Under the pieces are notes generated by a model. It was not told the origin of the DNA. It did not search any database and saw nothing but the letters and a program-made list of their open reading frames with translations. A program made the translations under genes and the position numbers. Source: Mariniblastus fucicola (GTDB lineage Bacteria > Planctomycetota > Planctomycetia > Pirellulales > Pirellulaceae). Taken from it: 64,000 bases of DNA. Of the stretch, positions 17,396 through 25,673 are shown in pieces (the stretch's first letter is position 1; the number at the start of each line of letters is the position of its first letter). The stretch covers positions 4,712,001 to 4,776,000 of the forward strand of contig NZ_CP042912.1 of NCBI RefSeq assembly GCF_008087665.1, given 5' to 3'.

Positions 17396-20152
17396 TCAAT
17401 GAAAGATTTCCTTTTCGTGCATCACCGTTTTGATTTTCTGTTCAGCTTTGGCATCCTCCAGCGTCTTCGCTCCTTCGCCACGCTGAGCAAAAATTGCGTC
17501 GCCGGGACTGACATGCTCGTTCCAGTGCTTTTGAAAAACAGAAACTGCGGATTTGTTTTTGCACAACGCGTCGGGAACGGCGTGCAGCCTGGCTAAAACG
17601 TTTTTCGATTTCACAAAGTACTTTCCAATGATGCCGGGCAGAATGCGGGACAGAAACGTTTGCTCTCGTTCGTCAACGCTTCGTGGAATCATGTAGCGAG
17701 GACGATCAAGCGGCCCCAAAATCTGCTTCATCGCGTTGGAGAAAATCTGGCTGTCTTCCAGCGTCGCGTTTTGCAAGAAAACTCGAACGTAGTTGCCCAC
17801 CAACTGCCCGGTCGCCAGGGAACCGCTGGGCTGTACAAGTTTAAGTTCCGTGAGGCTTGCCAAAACTGCGTTGCCGATGGCTTCCGTCAATGAGCCACTG
17901 GTCCACGCGTCTGTTGAATTGGAGAAGGGCGGAAACCCTCCGGGCGAACCTGGCATTTTCAGTTCGATTGCCGAAACAGCCTCGCCACGAAACGGTTCGC
18001 CAATCTTCCACGTTTCGCGCACGCCATCGCGATTGCGGCTCCGCTCAAGCATTTCCGCGTTGATCACAGAAACGGATTTTTCGATGCCTTCCGGTTTGAT
18101 TTCGGTGAAAGCCGGGTGGACGTGGCCAACTCCTTTTTCGATCGCACTGTCGTCGGTCACGCCGAACAGGTTTTTGTGTTTGTCGCAAAACCGGCGATAG
18201 TCGTCGAAGCCCTTGTTGAATTCCGAGGCGACGCAAACGACGTCCCAATTGTTCGCCAGTTTCTCTTTCCAGCCAGGATCCAGTCGAAACGAGCGGCCGC
18301 GAAGCTGATTGATGCTCATCGAAGTAGTGACCGTTGTCAGGTCGATCAACACGTTGATTCGATTCGCATCCCAGCCTTCGCCCAGCAAACCGCGCGTCCC
18401 GACAAGGCACTGGGTCAGCCCGCGTTGAAAGTGCTCGGTGATCATCTCAACATAGACTCGTGGCGACCAATCGCGACCGCTTCCGCTGATTTGACGAAAG
18501 TCGGCCACGACGCTGGACGTCAATTCGACTTGTAGCTCTCGTTCGGCCAGCCACGCCTGACTCTGCTGCAAAAACTCGGCTTCGATTTCGTCATCGATCA
18601 AAATCGTGGAACCAGTCAGCAGAATCGGCTCGAGCGAGTCCGTTTTTTCATCGGAAAGCAGAACTTTGAAAGCTGCAATCGCTCCACCGGTTTCCTCGTC
18701 CATCAAATCGCGCAGCTCGGTGCTGACGGCAGATGTTTTCTCAAAGTCCGCGATCACGACGGCGCGAATCGAGTCGCCAAGGTTGTCGATTTCCTGTCGC
18801 AAGATTGGCACGATTGCGTTGGCTTTATTTTTCGACCACGCCATCACACGCCCGACCGGCGAAACGCAAGCGCGGCTTCCCGTTTCGGTAATTTGCGTGC
18901 CAAGCAACCGTAGACTTTCGGTCAACTGCGTGGCTCGATCATGACAAACAGACAACGGCGAGCGTCTGAGATAGTGACGCACGTAACGATCGAGCACCGG
19001 CACGATGTACTCCATGCCCGGAACCGATTCGTGGCTGTCGAGGGCCGGCAACTCGGGCACGTTTTCCGGCAGCGGTTGATTTCGGCTGGCAAGAAATTGG
19101 CGTGACGCGAGAGAGAATTGCGGATCACGTTTTGAGAAACTTTTCCAGTCCGACATCTCTCCGGTCGGCAAACGCAGGCTTTCGAGAGTCACGCCAAGCC
19201 ATTGAATCAACCCCAGCGGTTGTTCCGCATCGCTTTCAATCTCGGCTTTGTGTCCGACGTTTTCAGCTTCATCGACATCGACGTCAGTGGAGCTACTTTT
19301 CGGTGCAACGCAGACTTCTTCGATCAGCCCTTCCAACTGTCGATCGACCGAAGCAACAAATTTTAATTCTTCGTCCGTCGGTCGCACGAACCAAGCCAAA
19401 TCCTGATACGGAGCCAGGAACCCGTCTTTCACGACCGCCGGAACCGGAACCTGAAAATCGACTTCGCCAAAGAATTTCTCGTAGCGTTGCACATCGCGAG
19501 CGTCTTTGCCGCTCGTATCTGGAGGCGTCGCTGTCAAACCGATGACGACCGGATGGCTAAGAATTTCCAGCGCATCGGACAGGACTCGGCCCCAGTGCCC
19601 CAACAAATGATGGCACTCGTCAAGAATCAGAACGCCAACGCCTTGATCGGCCAACCGTTGCAATGTGGCTTGCGAGGATGGGTGCAGTAGCGAAACGGAT
19701 TCGCCAGACATCGATGCTTCGTCACGGATCTTTTTGCGATAGCTGCCGAAGCGTTTTCGAAAGTAATCCTCATTGTGCGTTCGCAGATCATCAATCCAGA
19801 CGTTCGCCTCACCGACGTCCATGGCTTGACCTTCTTCGATCAGCGTTTGAGCCCACAGTTCGATGGCCTGTTCGTCGATCAGGTCATTTTTCCGGGCAGG
19901 CATCGTGACAGACTGATACGTCAACGACGTTAGCAGCGAAGGCGACTGCGGATCGGTCGACACCATTTCGTCGGAACTCAAGTCGCACTTAAACAGATCC
20001 GTTCGCGCCGCCCACTGGGATTGAATTGCGGAATTCGGCGAGAGCACCAGGCAACGTTGCTGAATCAGCTCCGCCCACAACCACAGCCCCAAAACGGTCT
20101 TTCCCGAACCTGGCGGCGCGACGATGTGCAGTTGCTTTTGCCCTGTCGCCAA
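17396..20152 (-). CDS. Superfamily 2 DEAD/DEAH-type helicase, large; N-terminus in doubt
   Basis: Helicase motifs appear in order: Walker A APPGSGKT (about residue 20), the DECH box LILDECHHLLGHWG, motif III GLTATPPD, then in the C half CLVGTRGLLGEGWDA and the arginine-finger motif NQLRGRSFRLD. It belongs to the family of ATP-dependent translocases related to type III restriction and XPB-like enzymes; DNA versus RNA as substrate is unknown. The listed TTG start sits only ~20 residues before Walker A and cuts off the Q-motif. Upstream in the same frame the codons still read ISFKGNLRPSQAEVVEIARR, clearly homologous, but without a standard start before a TGA. See the candidate frameshift at 20215-20221, which would give a ~955-residue product. 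The ~330 C-terminal residues resemble nothing I know. Confidence 0.85.
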   Translation of the reverse strand: MATGQKQLHIVAPPGSGKTVLGLWLWAELIQQRCLVLSPNSAIQSQWAARTDLFKCDLSSDEMVSTDPQSPSLLTSLTYQSVTMPARKNDLIDEQAIELWAQTLIEEGQAMDVGEANVWIDDLRTHNEDYFRKRFGSYRKKIRDEASMSGESVSLLHPSSQATLQRLADQGVGVLILDECHHLLGHWGRVLSDALEILSHPVVIGLTATPPDTSGKDARDVQRYEKFFGEVDFQVPVPAVVKDGFLAPYQDLAWFVRPTDEELKFVASVDRQLEGLIEEVCVAPKSSSTDVDVDEAENVGHKAEIESDAEQPLGLIQWLGVTLESLRLPTGEMSDWKSFSKRDPQFSLASRQFLASRNQPLPENVPELPALDSHESVPGMEYIVPVLDRYVRHYLRRSPLSVCHDRATQLTESLRLLGTQITETGSRACVSPVGRVMAWSKNKANAIVPILRQEIDNLGDSIRAVVIADFEKTSAVSTELRDLMDEETGGAIAAFKVLLSDEKTDSLEPILLTGSTILIDDEIEAEFLQQSQAWLAERELQVELTSSVVADFRQISGSGRDWSPRVYVEMITEHFQRGLTQCLVGTRGLLGEGWDANRINVLIDLTTVTTSMSINQLRGRSFRLDPGWKEKLANNWDVVCVASEFNKGFDDYRRFCDKHKNLFGVTDDSAIEKGVGHVHPAFTEIKPEGIEKSVSVINAEMLERSRNRDGVRETWKIGEPFRGEAVSAIELKMPGSPGGFPPFSNSTDAWTSGSLTEAIGNAVLASLTELKLVQPSGSLATGQLVGNYVRVFLQNATLEDSQIFSNAMKQILGPLDRPRYMIPRSVDEREQTFLSRILPGIIGKYFVKSKNVLARLHAVPDALCKNKSAVSVFQKHWNEHVSPGDAIFAQRGEGAKTLEDAKAEQKIKTVMHEKEIFH

Positions 20153-20214
20153 TTGGCGTCGAGCGATCTCAACGACTTCGGCCTGGGACGGGCGAAGGTT
20201 GCCCTTGAAAGAAA

Positions 20215-20262
20215 TTTTGGGAAACGTTGCGATGGAAGCGACTCACTATCGAGGGTACACAC
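20215..20262 (-). other. Candidate N-terminal segment of the helicase with CCCAAAA slippery heptamer
   Basis: A GTG at 20262 opens a frame MCTLDSESLPSQRFPK. At 20221-20215 the sequence C-CCA-AAA fits the X-XXY-YYZ pattern for -1 ribosomal slippage. A -1 shift there leads exactly into the helicase frame (ISFKGNLRPSQAE...). Alternatives are a real frameshift mutation or a base error in the A run. The GTG lies 16 bases after the anti-sigma stop codon and has no strong Shine-Dalgarno. Confidence 0.4.
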
Positions 20263-20277
20263 TTCAATCGAGCGAGC

Positions 20278-20520
20278 TTACTTGTCTTCGTCGACTTCTG
20301 AAATCGCAGCCAACAGTGCTTCGAATTCGTCTTTGCAACAGGGACAATTTTCCAGGTGCGACTGAACGAGCTTCATGGATTCACAAAGTCCCATGCCGGC
20401 CAACTTCGTTTCCACGAACTGAGCGACGTACCCGAAGCAGCGATCACAATCGAGCGAATCATCGCTGGAATTTGCGACCACCTTGAGCAGCGTCTGAATT
20501 TGTTCTTTGGAAAGTGTCAT
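20278..20520 (-). CDS. Small zinc-finger anti-sigma-like protein
   Basis: An 80-residue soluble protein directly after the ECF sigma gene with a seven-base gap. It contains DCDRCF and the HLENCPCC motif (HxxxCxxC, residues ~58-65), the core of zf-HC2/ZAS anti-sigma domains that clamp ECF sigma factors. There is no membrane helix, so it would act in the cytoplasm. The pairing with the sigma gene supports a regulatory role. The zinc site is inferred from the Cys/His pattern. Its stop is 16 bases from the likely start of the helicase reading frame, so all three may be co-transcribed. Confidence 0.75.
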   Translation of the reverse strand: MTLSKEQIQTLLKVVANSSDDSLDCDRCFGYVAQFVETKLAGMGLCESMKLVQSHLENCPCCKDEFEALLAAISEVDEDK

Positions 20521-20527
20521 GATTGAT

Positions 20528-21139
20528 TCAGCTGGAAATGGCGTGCATCAGGTCGGATTCGGAAAAGTTCGCTGACAAAAAGCCTTTTTTCAGGCGTTGT
20601 CGGGCGTCGTGGAATAGCTTGTACACCGCGTTGCGGTTACTGTCCGTTCGACTGGCGATTTCTTCTACCGGCATTCCGCCAAGCAACGCACGGACGACCG
20701 TTCGCTGCTTTTCCGTTAACTCGTTTTCAATTAGCTCCTGAAGTTTTTGAAGTATCGCTTCTCGATCCAGCCCATCCTCAGGACTTCCCTGAGTCAAATC
20801 GGCTGGATCAAACTTTAACCCATCCTCGGTGACCGCGTCGAGCGAAACGTCTTTGAAGTGACGTCGCCGGAAAGCACTGATCCCGGTGCGAATCGCAATC
20901 GACATCGCCCACGTTGTGAATTTGCTTCGGCCCTCAAATGTGTCTTTCTTGTCCAGAATCTTGATGATCGAATCCTGGGCAATGTCTTCGCAAAACTCGG
21001 CGGTGGCTCCTTTTGATGCCAGCGCAGCCTTTAACCCACGGACGAGGTAGGCGCGCAACTCTTCCACAGCCTGCTCGCGCTCAGGATGGTCGGCATCGAG
21101 CCAGTCCACCCAGCTAGTTCCTTCGGGTTTGGTTTGCAT
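20528..21139 (-). CDS. ECF-type RNA polymerase sigma factor
   Basis: A 203-residue sigma-70-family regulator. Region 2 is seen in EDIAQDSIIKILDKKDTF and SKFTTWAMSIAIRTGISAFRRRH (-10 recognition). Region 4 is LTEKQRTVVRALLGGMPVEEIA followed by SNRNAVYKLFHDARQRLKK (helix-turn-helix for -35 contact). Regions 1.1 and 3 are absent, as expected for ECF types. The protein ends about 20 residues after region 4. Its neighbour is a zinc anti-sigma-like gene, suggesting stress-controlled activity. The cognate promoter cannot be defined from this window. Confidence 0.92.
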   Translation of the reverse strand: MQTKPEGTSWVDWLDADHPEREQAVEELRAYLVRGLKAALASKGATAEFCEDIAQDSIIKILDKKDTFEGRSKFTTWAMSIAIRTGISAFRRRHFKDVSLDAVTEDGLKFDPADLTQGSPEDGLDREAILQKLQELIENELTEKQRTVVRALLGGMPVEEIASRTDSNRNAVYKLFHDARQRLKKGFLSANFSESDLMHAISS

Positions 21140-21201
21140 TATGATTTTGCGTCATTGATTCCGTAACGCCCTCACGGTATCGATAGGACGCCAAGATTAA
21201 A

Positions 21202-22017
21202 ATGGGTCTTACTTCCTCCAGCCACTTTTTTCCGGGTTCCTCGCGAATGGCAGATCTGAATTTGCAAGAACTTGAACAAATCGACGGCGTTGGCAGCGTA
21301 TTCCACAGGCCTTCGATGACTTCGACCAGCGATATTGCCAGGGAAAGGCTCCTGTCGAATCCTCAGATCGCGCTACCGATGTTGACGATTTGCGATCAAC
21401 AAACAGCCGGTCGGGGCCAGCCAGGCAAGTCGTGGCTGTCGGACGGGCAAAGTTTGACCTTTACGTTGAGCATCGCCGCCAGTGAGATTCCTGAGCCCAA
21501 TCGTTCATGGCTGAGCTTGATCGCGGGAGTCAGTGTTTGCGAATCGCTAGACGCGTTGGACGTGACAGGTTCGAAACTCAAGTGGCCAAACGACGTTTTG
21601 ATTGACCGCAAGAAAGTCTGCGGAATCCTGGTCGAAAAAATTTCGGCATCGAATGGACAGTGCTTCCTTATCGGCATCGGTATCAACGTGAATCAGACGC
21701 CGGAAGAGATCGAAGCGTTAAAAAACTCAGACGCAAAGTTTCCGCCTGGAAGTTTACGAGGGCAGGGCAGTGAGCCAATCGATGTTCATGCGTTGTTGAA
21801 GACAGTTGTCGAGCGTCTGCACCGGAACGTGATGTCAGAATCAAATTGGCCAGAGAGTTATCAGGCGCGGATGGATTTCATCGGCGAGCAGATTGAGTTC
21901 GTTCCGCCGGGCGGCGAAACGATCACCGGAGTTCTGGCTGGCGTCGATCCCTGTGGCCGAATTTGCTTTGAGGTCGAAGGGAAACGCTTGGCTTTCGCAT
22001 CAGGGCGGTGGCTGTAG
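21202..22017 (+). CDS. birA: Biotin--[acetyl-CoA-carboxylase] ligase
   Basis: BirA makes biotinyl-AMP and joins biotin to the lysine of the carboxyl carrier protein. At 271 residues it has only the catalytic and C-terminal domains, without the N-terminal helix-turn-helix of the E. coli repressor form. Conserved features are TSTSDIAR, the biotin/ATP loop TAGRGQPGKSWLS, LKWPNDVLIDRKKVCGILVE and IGIGINVNQ. The C-terminal SH3-like part is VPPGGETITGVLAGVDPCG. Either the ATG at 21202 or the one at 21247 (MADLNLQELEQ) may be used; neither has a clear ribosome site. It is divergent from the sigma factor. Confidence 0.92.
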   Translation: MGLTSSSHFFPGSSRMADLNLQELEQIDGVGSVFHRPSMTSTSDIARERLLSNPQIALPMLTICDQQTAGRGQPGKSWLSDGQSLTFTLSIAASEIPEPNRSWLSLIAGVSVCESLDALDVTGSKLKWPNDVLIDRKKVCGILVEKISASNGQCFLIGIGINVNQTPEEIEALKNSDAKFPPGSLRGQGSEPIDVHALLKTVVERLHRNVMSESNWPESYQARMDFIGEQIEFVPPGGETITGVLAGVDPCGRICFEVEGKRLAFASGRWL

Positions 22018-22083
22018 CGTTTCAGTGCCGCAAACGTTTCCAGCATCAATTCCGGGACCACCAGTTGGCGATCCAGGATCCAC

Positions 22084-23046
22084 TTATTTGCTGTTCAAGT
22101 TCAGCTGCCAACTGACTCCAAACTTGTCGCTTGTCCAACCGAACTGTTCGCTGAATCCATAATTGTTCACCGGCATCATGACTTTGCCGTCCCTGGAAAG
22201 CAGTTCAAACTTCTTCTTCAATCCTTCCAGGCTTTCGCATTCGACGAAAAAGGAAAACGAGGGAGTAAAATCGAAATCGTGCACGGGTGGACTGTCGATG
22301 CACATCACTTTCTGGCCCGCGATCTCAATCGTCGCCAATTGCACGGTGCCTTCCTTTCCAGATTCTCCGGCCTTGTACTTGTTCATGCTCACGACCTTCA
22401 AATCCGGGAACACGGTTTTGTAGAACTCGATCGCCGCGTCGGCTTTGCCCACAAACATCAGAAACGGAGTCACCGTTCCTTTGGTGGGAAACGTCAACGG
22501 CGTTTCCTGTTTGACAAACTTGCTGGTCATGAAAGTTTCCCACTGACCATCGTCGCCCATCATTTGCGAAACCGACGCAATCTCGGTTTCCGATTTGAAT
22601 TCGTAGATGTCGCGATACTTTCGTTTCTTTGTCGCATCGTTCCAGTCCGGGCCTTTCGAACCAAGCGTCAGCTTCGTTCCCGTTTCGTCAACCGAACCGG
22701 ACAGCTTCCACGTGTAATTGCTCGACGAGTCCACCCAGGAACCGAAGTACAGTTCCTTTTCCGCGTCGTAGCCAACTGTTTGCAGAGCTTCGAAGTTCAT
22801 CGGACCAATTTTGCCGACTTGCTTGCTGACCACCCATTGGCTGCCGATGGCTCGCGAAGTCATCACGACGTTGTGCGAAACCTTTTCTGAATCGCTTTCT
22901 TTGGCTTCAACATTCCATGTGCCTTCGAACTGCTTGAGGAACTCAAAACCGGACTTCGCTGCCTCCGCTGCTCCTTTGGTCTCCTGCGCAACGCAGGACA
23001 CTGTCAGCAACATTACGAAAAATGGTATCGCGACAAAAATCTTCAT
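22084..23046 (-). CDS. Exported DUF1579-like plus PhnB/VOC-like two-domain protein
   Basis: A 320-residue protein with two parts. Residues ~30-180 (FEFLKQFEGTWNVEAKES..., YFGSWVDSSSNYTWKLSGSV) resemble DUF1579, a lipocalin-like fold. Residues ~190-320 (TVTPFLMFVGKADAAIEFYK, FSFFVECESLEGLKKKFELL, YGFSEQFGWTSDKFGVSWQL) match the PhnB / 3-demethylubiquinone-methyltransferase-like VOC family. The start at 23046 has GGAG and gives MKIFVAIPFFVMLLTVSCVA, a signal peptide with a weak lipobox. VOC proteins of this kind are usually cytoplasmic, so an exported form is unusual. The substrate is unknown. Confidence 0.75.
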   Translation of the reverse strand: MKIFVAIPFFVMLLTVSCVAQETKGAAEAAKSGFEFLKQFEGTWNVEAKESDSEKVSHNVVMTSRAIGSQWVVSKQVGKIGPMNFEALQTVGYDAEKELYFGSWVDSSSNYTWKLSGSVDETGTKLTLGSKGPDWNDATKKRKYRDIYEFKSETEIASVSQMMGDDGQWETFMTSKFVKQETPLTFPTKGTVTPFLMFVGKADAAIEFYKTVFPDLKVVSMNKYKAGESGKEGTVQLATIEIAGQKVMCIDSPPVHDFDFTPSFSFFVECESLEGLKKKFELLSRDGKVMMPVNNYGFSEQFGWTSDKFGVSWQLNLNSK

Positions 23047-23235
23047 GATCGACTCCGAAATCTTTGGTTTCAATCATCGTATCAAATCAGCGACCGGTCA
23101 TTTCAAACAAATAGGGAACTGTTCAAAACTTTGACCCTCGCATCACCGGCTCAACGGCGCAACAATGAAATCGGATGCCGGACAGGGTTTTGCTGCACAG
23201 TATCTGGTTGACTGGAATTGAAGCTGGAGATCATC

Positions 23236-23559
23236 ATGCCTCTTTTTGAAATCGAGACTGACGCGCACATCATCATCACCTGGGCGGACGATGAGAACGA
23301 TGCACGCGATGTCGCCAAAGATTCCTACCCTGGGGAGAGCATTTTGCGACTGTCGAAACGTCCACGGAATAGCTGGGTGATCTCCAAAGGAGTGCTCGGC
23401 ATCAAGATCAAAACGGATCCCTGCGGCGTCGCGAGAGACTGTTTGTCAAAAGCTTCAGGCGATAAAGTCCATGCAATCCGACTTTATATGCAACAAACAG
23501 GCGACGACCTGGAACAATCACGGAAAGTGATCGAAACCAACATGGTCATGGGTTGGTAA
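23236..23559 (+). CDS. Unknown 107-residue protein
   Basis: No family is recognised. The ATG at 23236 has GGAG seven bases upstream, so the start is reasonably firm. The sequence is soluble, with an N-terminal strand-rich part (MPLFEIETDAHIIITWADDE), a central segment WVISKGVLGIKIKTDPCG and a helical C-terminus. The N-terminal half looks like a small alpha/beta domain. It lies 95 bases before the ABC operon on the same strand, separated from it by the inverted repeat at 23611-23650, so co-transcription is possible but not required. Confidence 0.6.
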   Translation: MPLFEIETDAHIIITWADDENDARDVAKDSYPGESILRLSKRPRNSWVISKGVLGIKIKTDPCGVARDCLSKASGDKVHAIRLYMQQTGDDLEQSRKVIETNMVMGW

Positions 23560-23610
23560 GCTTGGAGAGTCCAGTCGTTGACTGAATTCCATCACGACAA
23601 ACCGATCGAG

Positions 23611-23650
23611 CTGCAAGCTGCAGCAATTGAGGCCCGGGAGTTTGCAGCTT
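23611..23650. promoter_or_regulatory. Perfect 10-bp inverted repeat over the ABC operon ribosome site
   Basis: GCAAGCTGCA (23611-23620) and TGCAGCTTGC (23641-23650) flank a 20-base loop that contains CCCGGGAG. The right arm ends four bases before the ATG at 23655. It may be an RNA hairpin controlling translation start or a DNA operator. Confidence 0.45.
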
Positions 23651-23654
23651 GCCA

Positions 23655-24590
23655 ATGAGCTCACTGATTCAACTTGAAAACATCGTCAAGAGCTACCGTT
23701 CGACAACGGCGCTCAACGGAGTCGACTTGTCAGTCGAGCCTGGTATCACGGGCTTGTTGGGCCCCAACGGTGCCGGCAAATCAACGCTGATCAAAATCAT
23801 TTTGGGGCTGATCCGGGTCACGTCCGGATCGGGTGAAGTGCTGGGCTGTCGACTGTACCGCGACGGTCGGCGAATTCGCAACAAGATCGGCTACATGCCC
23901 GAAGACGATTGCTATATTCCCGGCATGAGCGGCATCGAAGTCGTCCAGTTCGCTGGCTCGCTATCCGGAATTCCTCCAACAGAAGCCTTGCGGCGCGGCC
24001 ATGAGATTCTGGATTTTTGTGGCGTCAAACAGGAACGCTACCGCAACATCGAAACTTATTCGACAGGCATGCGGCAGAAGGTCAAGTTCGCGGCTGCGAT
24101 CGTCCACGACCCGGAGTTCCTGATTCTCGACGAACCGACTTCCGGGTTGGATCCGGAAGAACGGGAGGCACTGTTGAATCGGATCAAAATTCTCAGCACG
24201 CAAAATGGCAAGTCCGTTCTACTTTCAACGCACATCCTTCCCGACGTTCAGCAAATCTGCGATCGGGTGATTATTTTGGCCAAGGGTCAGATCAAGCTCA
24301 ACGATCGCCTGGAAGTTCTTAACCAAACGGTTTCGCCGACGGTGACGGTTCGCTTTGAGGGCGATCATGACTCGTTTGTTTCCAGCCTGGAGCGCGCGAG
24401 ACTTCGGGCGACTGATCTCAACCGTTCCAACACACTGAAAATTGAAGGCGACATCGAAGACCTGACGGATCAGGTTTGGAAAGCCGCCAGTGCAGCCAAC
24501 GTGGCGATTCACTCGCTGGTCCCAGCTCGCAATTCGCTTGAGGAAATCTTTATGCAAACTGTGCAGGAGGCTTCCGTTGCCAATTCATGA
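23655..24590 (+). CDS. ABC transporter ATP-binding protein (first of two)
   Basis: A 311-residue ABC ATPase. Walker A is GLLGPNGAGKSTLIKI, the Q-loop region is GYMPEDDCY, the signature is YSTGMRQKVKFAAA, Walker B is FLILDEPTSGLDP, and the switch His is in LLSTHILPDVQ. About 90 extra C-terminal residues (SPTVTVRFEGDHDSFVSS...) are typical of ABC-2 exporters of the CcmA/NatA/gliding type. It energises the membrane subunit encoded by the next gene, whose start lies inside this gene (14-base overlap). The substrate is unknown. First gene of a four-gene operon. Confidence 0.93.
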   Translation: MSSLIQLENIVKSYRSTTALNGVDLSVEPGITGLLGPNGAGKSTLIKIILGLIRVTSGSGEVLGCRLYRDGRRIRNKIGYMPEDDCYIPGMSGIEVVQFAGSLSGIPPTEALRRGHEILDFCGVKQERYRNIETYSTGMRQKVKFAAAIVHDPEFLILDEPTSGLDPEEREALLNRIKILSTQNGKSVLLSTHILPDVQQICDRVIILAKGQIKLNDRLEVLNQTVSPTVTVRFEGDHDSFVSSLERARLRATDLNRSNTLKIEGDIEDLTDQVWKAASAANVAIHSLVPARNSLEEIFMQTVQEASVANS

Positions 24591-25665
24591 TTTGGGATAT
24601 CGCCCCTGGAAAGGCACGCTCGGCGGCGCGTTTTCGCGGACGCAAAGCATCGCTTATGCCGGGATCAAGCTGGTTGGAAAAAGCCGTTGGTTAAAACGGA
24701 TCCTGATCGTTGCGTGGCTACCGGTGCTGTATTGGGGCATCGCGTTTTTCTTCGTGGGTCAGTCTCTCGAACAGCCTGTTGCGAGGAATCTTCCGCAGCA
24801 GGCCAAGGAGCTTGAAGGAGCAATCGAATCGGCGACCGGAAAGCAGTTGCCGAGCGACCAATCAATGTTGCAGCTCGATCGTGAAAGGGCTGCCAATCAA
24901 ATTGAGCGGATGTTCAAGCGAGTTCCGAGAGTCCGGATGCTCGCGGACTCGATTCGCAATGCGGAAGACGACGTTCAAGCCCGGAACCGGATTTGGGCCT
25001 GGCTGTTGATGTGCTTCTTTCGTTACTCACAAGCCATTCTGATTTTGATGATCGTGGGCTTCGTCGCGCCGTCGCTGATCTCTCAGGACCTCAGGTCGCG
25101 GGCCTATCTGCTGTACTTTTCCCGGCCGATCGGCAAACTGGAATACATCTTTGGAAAACTCGCGGTGCCGGGCGCGTACATCATGTTCGTCTCCACGTTT
25201 CCCGCACTCATCCTGTACATCTTTGCGATTCTGATGTCTCCGTCGGCCGACGTGTTCTGGACGACCTGGGACATCCCGTTGCGGATCATCGTTTCAACAG
25301 TCGTCCTGATTGTTCCGACCGCTTCGCTGGCGCTGATGCTTTCATCGTTGACCGAGGAAAGCCGATATGCGAGTTTCGCCTGGTTTGCGACCTGGATTTT
25401 GGGTCATGGAGCCTGGATGGCGATCACGGTCGGCGAGGCGATTCGGCAGCATACTCGAGCCAGCGCCCAGAGCGTCGCGGAGAGTTCGATGGTGAAAACC
25501 TGGAGTCCGCTTTCGATCTACAACAACCTTGGCGATGTCCAAAGTTGGGTGTTTGGTTTTCGCAAGTTCTCCGAGATTTGGCCAGCGTTTACGGTTCTCA
25601 CTGCGATCACAATCGTTGCATTGTTGGTTTTGTATCGTCGCGTTGCCGCGCCGTTGAGAGCGTAG
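24577..25665 (+). CDS. ABC-2 type transporter membrane protein (first of two)
   Basis: A 362-residue permease. A TTG at 24577 with GGAGG seven bases upstream is the best start and overlaps the ATPase gene by 14 bases. It begins with a basic cytoplasmic part (LPIHDLGYRPWKGTLGGAF), then a first membrane helix (ILIVAWLPVLYWGIAFFFVG), a ~90-residue polar loop, and about five further helices (e.g. AILILMIVGFVAPSLIS, IIVSTVVLIVPTASLALMLS). The segment SQDLRSRAYLLYFSRP fits the ABC-2 pattern, in which a cytoplasmic helix contacts the ATPase. The substrate is not predictable. Confidence 0.85.
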   Translation: MPIHDLGYRPWKGTLGGAFSRTQSIAYAGIKLVGKSRWLKRILIVAWLPVLYWGIAFFFVGQSLEQPVARNLPQQAKELEGAIESATGKQLPSDQSMLQLDRERAANQIERMFKRVPRVRMLADSIRNAEDDVQARNRIWAWLLMCFFRYSQAILILMIVGFVAPSLISQDLRSRAYLLYFSRPIGKLEYIFGKLAVPGAYIMFVSTFPALILYIFAILMSPSADVFWTTWDIPLRIIVSTVVLIVPTASLALMLSSLTEESRYASFAWFATWILGHGAWMAITVGEAIRQHTRASAQSVAESSMVKTWSPLSIYNNLGDVQSWVFGFRKFSEIWPAFTVLTAITIVALLVLYRRVAAPLRA

Positions 25666-25673
25666 GAATTGTC

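Noticed and set aside
24993-25673. N-terminal extension of the second ABC ATPase, 227 codons upstream in the same frame
   Set aside because: This stretch is out of frame with, and wholly inside, the first permease gene; the ATPase has a proper ribosome site and family N-terminus at 25674.
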